Shown here: positions 60,976-64,000 of the stretch, one piece after another
Layout: every line of letters begins with the position of its first letter
Numbering within the stretch: the first letter of the stretch is position 1
Assembly (NCBI GenBank): GCA_017557005.1
Contig: JAFZFZ010000103.1
Location: forward strand, 1 to 64,000
DNA from: Bacteroidaceae bacterium
GTDB taxonomy: Bacteria; Bacteroidota; Bacteroidia; Bacteroidales; Bacteroidaceae
DNA: 64,000 nt
Reading direction: 5' to 3'
Notes under the pieces: model-generated
Told to the model about the DNA's origin: nothing
Databases searched by the model: none
The model's input: only the letters and a program-made list of their open reading frames with translations
Translations under genes and position numbers: made by a program

Positions 60976-63510
60976 ATGAGACTTACGATCACACTCCACT
61001 ACAACACTCACTGGGGAGAGGACATACACCTCGCCTTCAGCGAAGTGAGCAATGTACACAATGCACCGACATACCCCATGCAAACCGACGGCCAAGGCCG
61101 ATGGTTCATCACCCTCGATGAAGATGTTAAGGCAGCATCGCCTTACACCTTCATTGTGGTAGAGAACGGCACCATCACACGCACCGAATGGCGCCACCAT
61201 CTGCTGCCCGACACGTTGCACGGACATATACACATCAGCGACCGATGGATCGACCGCTCCACTCTCGCCCCCTTCTTCTCATCGGCCTTCACCAAAGCCA
61301 TCTTTGCACACAACACACACAGCTACAAGTCGCACGCTTCGGCAGGCATCTGCATCTGCTGCGAGGCTCCTACCCTACGCAAAGGACAAGCACTGGCTCT
61401 ATGCGGCAACAAGGAATCCTTGGGAGCTTGGAACCCCAGCCGAGCAAGACTCATGGAACCCCACGGCACCGAATGGCAATTGTGGCTCGACAAGACAGAG
61501 ATTGGCGAGCAGTGCGAGTTCAAGTTCATAATCCTTGAGAAGTCAACAGACAACAGTCAACAGTCAACAGACAACAGTTGTAACGAAAACCACCATCCGG
61601 AGGCCAATCATAGTCAATTGTCAATTGTCAATTATCAATTAGTCGCATGGGAACCCGGCGAAAACCGCCAGCTCCACATCGACCTCTATAGTGATATCAC
61701 CCTTCGCGTGCTACGCACCTATACCTTGCGCGACCCGCAAGAGCATTGGCGCGGAGCCGGCGTAGCCATCCCGGTGTTCTCCCTGCGTTCGCAAAAGAGC
61801 TTCGGCATTGGCGAATTCTCCGACATACCCTTGATGGTCGATTGGGCTGCCAAGACCGGACAATGCTTCCTGCAGTTGCTTCCTGTGAACGACACCACCA
61901 TGCACCGTAACTGGCACGAGTCCTACCCCTACAATGCCATCTCATGCTTCGCCCTCAACCCCGCCTACATACGTCTCGAAGAGGTGGGCATACTTGCCGA
62001 CAAGGAAGCCATGAAGGAGTTCCGTAAGCAGCAGAAGGCACTCAACAAGCTACCTCAAGTAGACTACGATGCCGTCATCACTGCCAAGTGGGACTATCTG
62101 CGCCGCATCTTCGCCCAAGAAGGCGAGCAAACCCTCGCATCGGCATCGTACCGTCAATTCTACAAAGAGAATGAGTCATGGTTGCGCCCCTATGCCGCCT
62201 ACTGCTACTTGCGCGACAAATATGGCACCCCCGACTATACCCAGTGGGGCGACGACGCCGTATACCGCGAAGAACTTGCCGAGGCCGAGGGACCGCTCTA
62301 CCTCTTCATCCAATACCACCTACACCTACAGCTCAAGCATGCATCGGAGTATGCCCATCAACACGGTGTAGTACTCAAGGGCGATATCCCCATCGGCATC
62401 AGCCGCACCAGCGTAGAGGCATGGTGCAACCCTGCCCTCTTCAGCCTTGAGAGTCAAGCAGGAGCGCCACCCGACGCCTTTGCCCGCGACGGACAAAATT
62501 GGGGCTTCCCCACCTACAACTGGCAAGCCATGGCAGCCGAGCGCTACCACTGGTTTACCCGCCGCTTCACCAAGATGGCCGACTACTTCGATGCCTACCG
62601 TATCGACCACCTGCTCGGGTTCTTCCGTATTTGGGAAATTCCATGCACCACCAAGAGCGGCTTGCTCGGCCACTTCAGCCCCGCCATGCCCCTCACCGTA
62701 GAGGAAATCACCTCGTATGGGCTCAATTTCTACAAAGAGCGTTATGCCATGCCCTATGCTAAGGACTGCGAGACCGATGTACTCTTCGTAGAAGACCCCT
62801 ACCAACCCAACACCTACCATCCCCGCATCAATGGTTTCGATACCGAGTCATTCAAGGCACTGCCCGAGAACGAGCGCAAAGCTTTCTATGCATTGCACGA
62901 TGACTTCTACTACCATCGACACAACGATTTCTGGTATGGTGAGGCTATGAAGAAGCTACCCGCACTCATCGACAGCACCGACATGCTCGTCTGTGGCGAA
63001 GACCTCGGTATGATACCTGCTTGTGTACCGGCTGTCATGGATGAGTTGCGTATACTCTCCTTGGAGATACAACGCATGCCCAAGGCTTATGGTTGCAGCT
63101 TCGACAATCCGTCCAACTATCCCTACTACTCGGTATGCACCACCTCTACCCACGACATGAGTGGCATACGTGGCTGGTGGGAAGAGGACATGCAGCTCAC
63201 CCAGCGCTATTGGAACGACATGCTGCATCAGCGTGGTAAGGCACCACAAGAGTGCGAAGCATGGATTTGCGAGAGCATCGTGCGCCAGCATCTCGATTCT
63301 CCAGCCATGCTCACCATACTCCCCTTACAGGATTGGATGGCTATCGATGAGCATCTGCGCCTTGCCGATCATTCTTCAGAGCGCATCAACGTGCCTGCCA
63401 ACCCCTTCAACTACTGGCGTTACCGCATGCACATCACCCTCGAAGATCTACTCGCCGCTGACGAGTTCAACCGCCAGGTTCACCGTCTTGTAGTACAGAG
63501 CGGACGCTAA
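60976..63510 (+). CDS. malQ: 4-alpha-glucanotransferase with CBM20 domains, GH77
   Basis: An 844-residue amylomaltase. Two CBM20-like starch-binding domains (1-105 and about 120-230) precede the GH77 barrel. Catalytic residues are nucleophile Asp544 (AYRIDH), acid/base Glu675 (CGEDLG) and stabilising Asp727 (STHDMSG). It transfers glucan chains in maltodextrin and glycogen metabolism. Residues about 189-223 interrupt the second CBM20 and are encoded by simple repeats (AGTCAACAGACAAC and TCAATTGTCAATT words), a probable in-frame insertion. The gene ends at a clear terminator. Confidence 0.95.
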   Translation: MRLTITLHYNTHWGEDIHLAFSEVSNVHNAPTYPMQTDGQGRWFITLDEDVKAASPYTFIVVENGTITRTEWRHHLLPDTLHGHIHISDRWIDRSTLAPFFSSAFTKAIFAHNTHSYKSHASAGICICCEAPTLRKGQALALCGNKESLGAWNPSRARLMEPHGTEWQLWLDKTEIGEQCEFKFIILEKSTDNSQQSTDNSCNENHHPEANHSQLSIVNYQLVAWEPGENRQLHIDLYSDITLRVLRTYTLRDPQEHWRGAGVAIPVFSLRSQKSFGIGEFSDIPLMVDWAAKTGQCFLQLLPVNDTTMHRNWHESYPYNAISCFALNPAYIRLEEVGILADKEAMKEFRKQQKALNKLPQVDYDAVITAKWDYLRRIFAQEGEQTLASASYRQFYKENESWLRPYAAYCYLRDKYGTPDYTQWGDDAVYREELAEAEGPLYLFIQYHLHLQLKHASEYAHQHGVVLKGDIPIGISRTSVEAWCNPALFSLESQAGAPPDAFARDGQNWGFPTYNWQAMAAERYHWFTRRFTKMADYFDAYRIDHLLGFFRIWEIPCTTKSGLLGHFSPAMPLTVEEITSYGLNFYKERYAMPYAKDCETDVLFVEDPYQPNTYHPRINGFDTESFKALPENERKAFYALHDDFYYHRHNDFWYGEAMKKLPALIDSTDMLVCGEDLGMIPACVPAVMDELRILSLEIQRMPKAYGCSFDNPSNYPYYSVCTTSTHDMSGIRGWWEEDMQLTQRYWNDMLHQRGKAPQECEAWICESIVRQHLDSPAMLTILPLQDWMAIDEHLRLADHSSERINVPANPFNYWRYRMHITLEDLLAADEFNRQVHRLVVQSGR
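61541..61643. repeat. Two simple-repeat families inserted in malQ
   Basis: 61541-61578 is a run of AGTCAACAGACAACAGTCAA-type words; 61613-61643 is TCAATTGTCAATTGTCAATT and relatives. They encode a Ser/Asn/Gln-rich loop within the second CBM20. Confidence 0.7.
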
Positions 63511-63537
63511 TAGCGCGATATACACTCTTTAACAACA

Positions 63538-63576
63538 ACTCCTCAACAATTTCCTTGTTGGGGAGTTTTGATTTTA
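63538..63576 (+). terminator. malQ terminator
   Basis: ACTCCTCAACAA (63538-63549) pairs with TTGTTGGGGAGT (63555-63566), then TTTGATTTTATTT. Confidence 0.88.
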
Positions 63577-63856
63577 TTTAGCATTTTCGCTCGGTTTGCA
63601 CTAACTTTAGCCTGCAAGGCAGGCTTTAGTTAGGCTGCGGCTCGGAAATATTCAAATAAATTTGATATTTCGCTCACCTTGCACTAACTTTATCAACTCG
63701 TTGATGAAGATACGCCGCACCTCGGAAATGCTCAAATAAATTTGGCATTTCGCTCGGTTTGCAGTATCTTTAGCTTACTTTTGCAAGCTGAAATTAGGCT
63801 GCACCTCGGAAAAATGCAAGTAAACTTGCTTTTTCTCTCGGTTTGCACTAATTTTG
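63577..63856 (+). promoter_or_regulatory. Tandem array of promoter-hairpin modules upstream of lysS
   Basis: Four units, the first partial. Each has a dyad, TTTG or a relative, 20 bases, a TAnnTTT(G/A) box, then (units 1-3) a small hairpin and a linker of the AAATTAGGCTGCACCTCGG type. Promoter boxes: 63602-63609, 63685-63692, 63765-63772, 63849-63856. Dyads: 63645-63671, 63725-63751, 63809-63835. Post-promoter hairpins: 63609-63625, 63692-63705, 63772-63789. The last box (TAATTTTG) is 28 bases before lysS and the most consensus-like. Confidence 0.8.
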
Positions 63857-63883
63857 TACCCTCAAATACAAAACGTTGAAGCA

Positions 63884-64000
63884 ATGAACGTATTAGAACT
63901 TTCAGAACAAGAGATTGTAAGACGTAACAGTCTGAACGAATTGCGTGCCATGGGCATCGAGCCCTATCCTGCCGCAGAGTATGTGACCAATGCATTTTCT
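63884..64000 (+). CDS. lysS: Lysine-tRNA ligase, N-terminal start (cut by window edge)
   Basis: The first 39 codons, from ATG 63884 and open to the end of the window. The peptide begins MNVLELSEQEIVRRNSLNEL and continues RAMGIEPYPAAEYV, the typical N-terminus of class II lysyl-tRNA synthetases before the OB-fold anticodon-binding domain. It is preceded by the four-unit promoter array. Confidence 0.88.
   Translation, partial: MNVLELSEQEIVRRNSLNELRAMGIEPYPAAEYVTNAFS

Noticed and set aside
63732..63995. 87-codon minus-strand ORF over the lysS start
   Set aside because: It is antisense to the promoter array and to the clear LysS N-terminus.

Overview
The window comes from the chromosome of an anaerobic member of the Bacteroidales (Bacteroidota). 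Evidence: promoters follow the Bacteroides pattern TTTG-N19..21-TAnnTTTG; Shine-Dalgarno sequences are weak; neither the tRNA nor the tmRNA gene encodes CCA; the tmRNA tag is GENTYALAA; and families typical of the phylum are present (PorD/DUF4835, DUF2147, DUF721, a four-helix-bundle suffix protein, a Wza/Wzc pair, CBM20-GH77 MalQ, a GHL10 lipoprotein-type hydrolase). There are no rRNA genes, CRISPR array, intact insertion sequence or prophage. I recognise 52 protein genes (two cut by the window edges), tRNA-Tyr and tmRNA.

Layout. 0-5 kb: end of an amidohydrolase, an exported nicotinamidase-like lipoprotein, a 784-bp gene-free stretch holding a 611-bp element with 78-bp terminal inverted repeats, a four-helix-bundle protein, a small outer-membrane protein and a zinc alcohol dehydrogenase. 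5-16 kb: GH20 hexosaminidase, aroC, slyD, then acyl-ACP thioesterase-nhaC-mnmD and dxs-trkA-trkH. 16-25 kb: an AAA ATPase with a DUF4435/TOPRIM partner (a two-gene unit resembling PARIS/OLD systems), a GH35 beta-galactosidase, dnaX, recF-DUF721. 25-31 kb: TPR-ribH, tRNA-Tyr, the sigma54-regulator-lptE-TPR-secG operon, and a guaA whose glutaminase domain is vestigial. 31-39 kb: a HAD phosphatase, wza-wzc, a UDG-like glycosylase, a coiled-coil gene-zapA-rny, tmRNA. 39-52 kb: a large secreted golvesin/Fn3 protein, porD, DUF2147, yhhQ-radical SAM, uvrA, S41 peptidase-DUF3316, an SLC13 permease. 52-64 kb: parC, protease-TPR, rlmB, recN, GHL10-malQ and the start of lysS.

Most of the window is core housekeeping: isoprenoid, shikimate, riboflavin and GMP synthesis; DNA replication and repair (dnaX, recF, recN, uvrA, parC); RNA turnover and trans-translation (rny, ssrA); envelope assembly (lptE, secG, wza/wzc, porD); and scattered glycan hydrolysis.

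The least explained signal lies between and inside these genes. A modular repeat of about 80 bp combines a dyad (12-bp arms, one bulged base), a complete promoter and usually a second small hairpin. It stands upstream of the acyl-ACP thioesterase gene, dxs, porD, rlmB (decayed) and, in tandem, lysS. The dyad arms differ between copies by compensatory changes, so the structure itself appears to be maintained. Separate families of low-complexity oligonucleotide repeats occur between genes and also in frame inside uvrA, malQ, a protease-TPR gene and parC.
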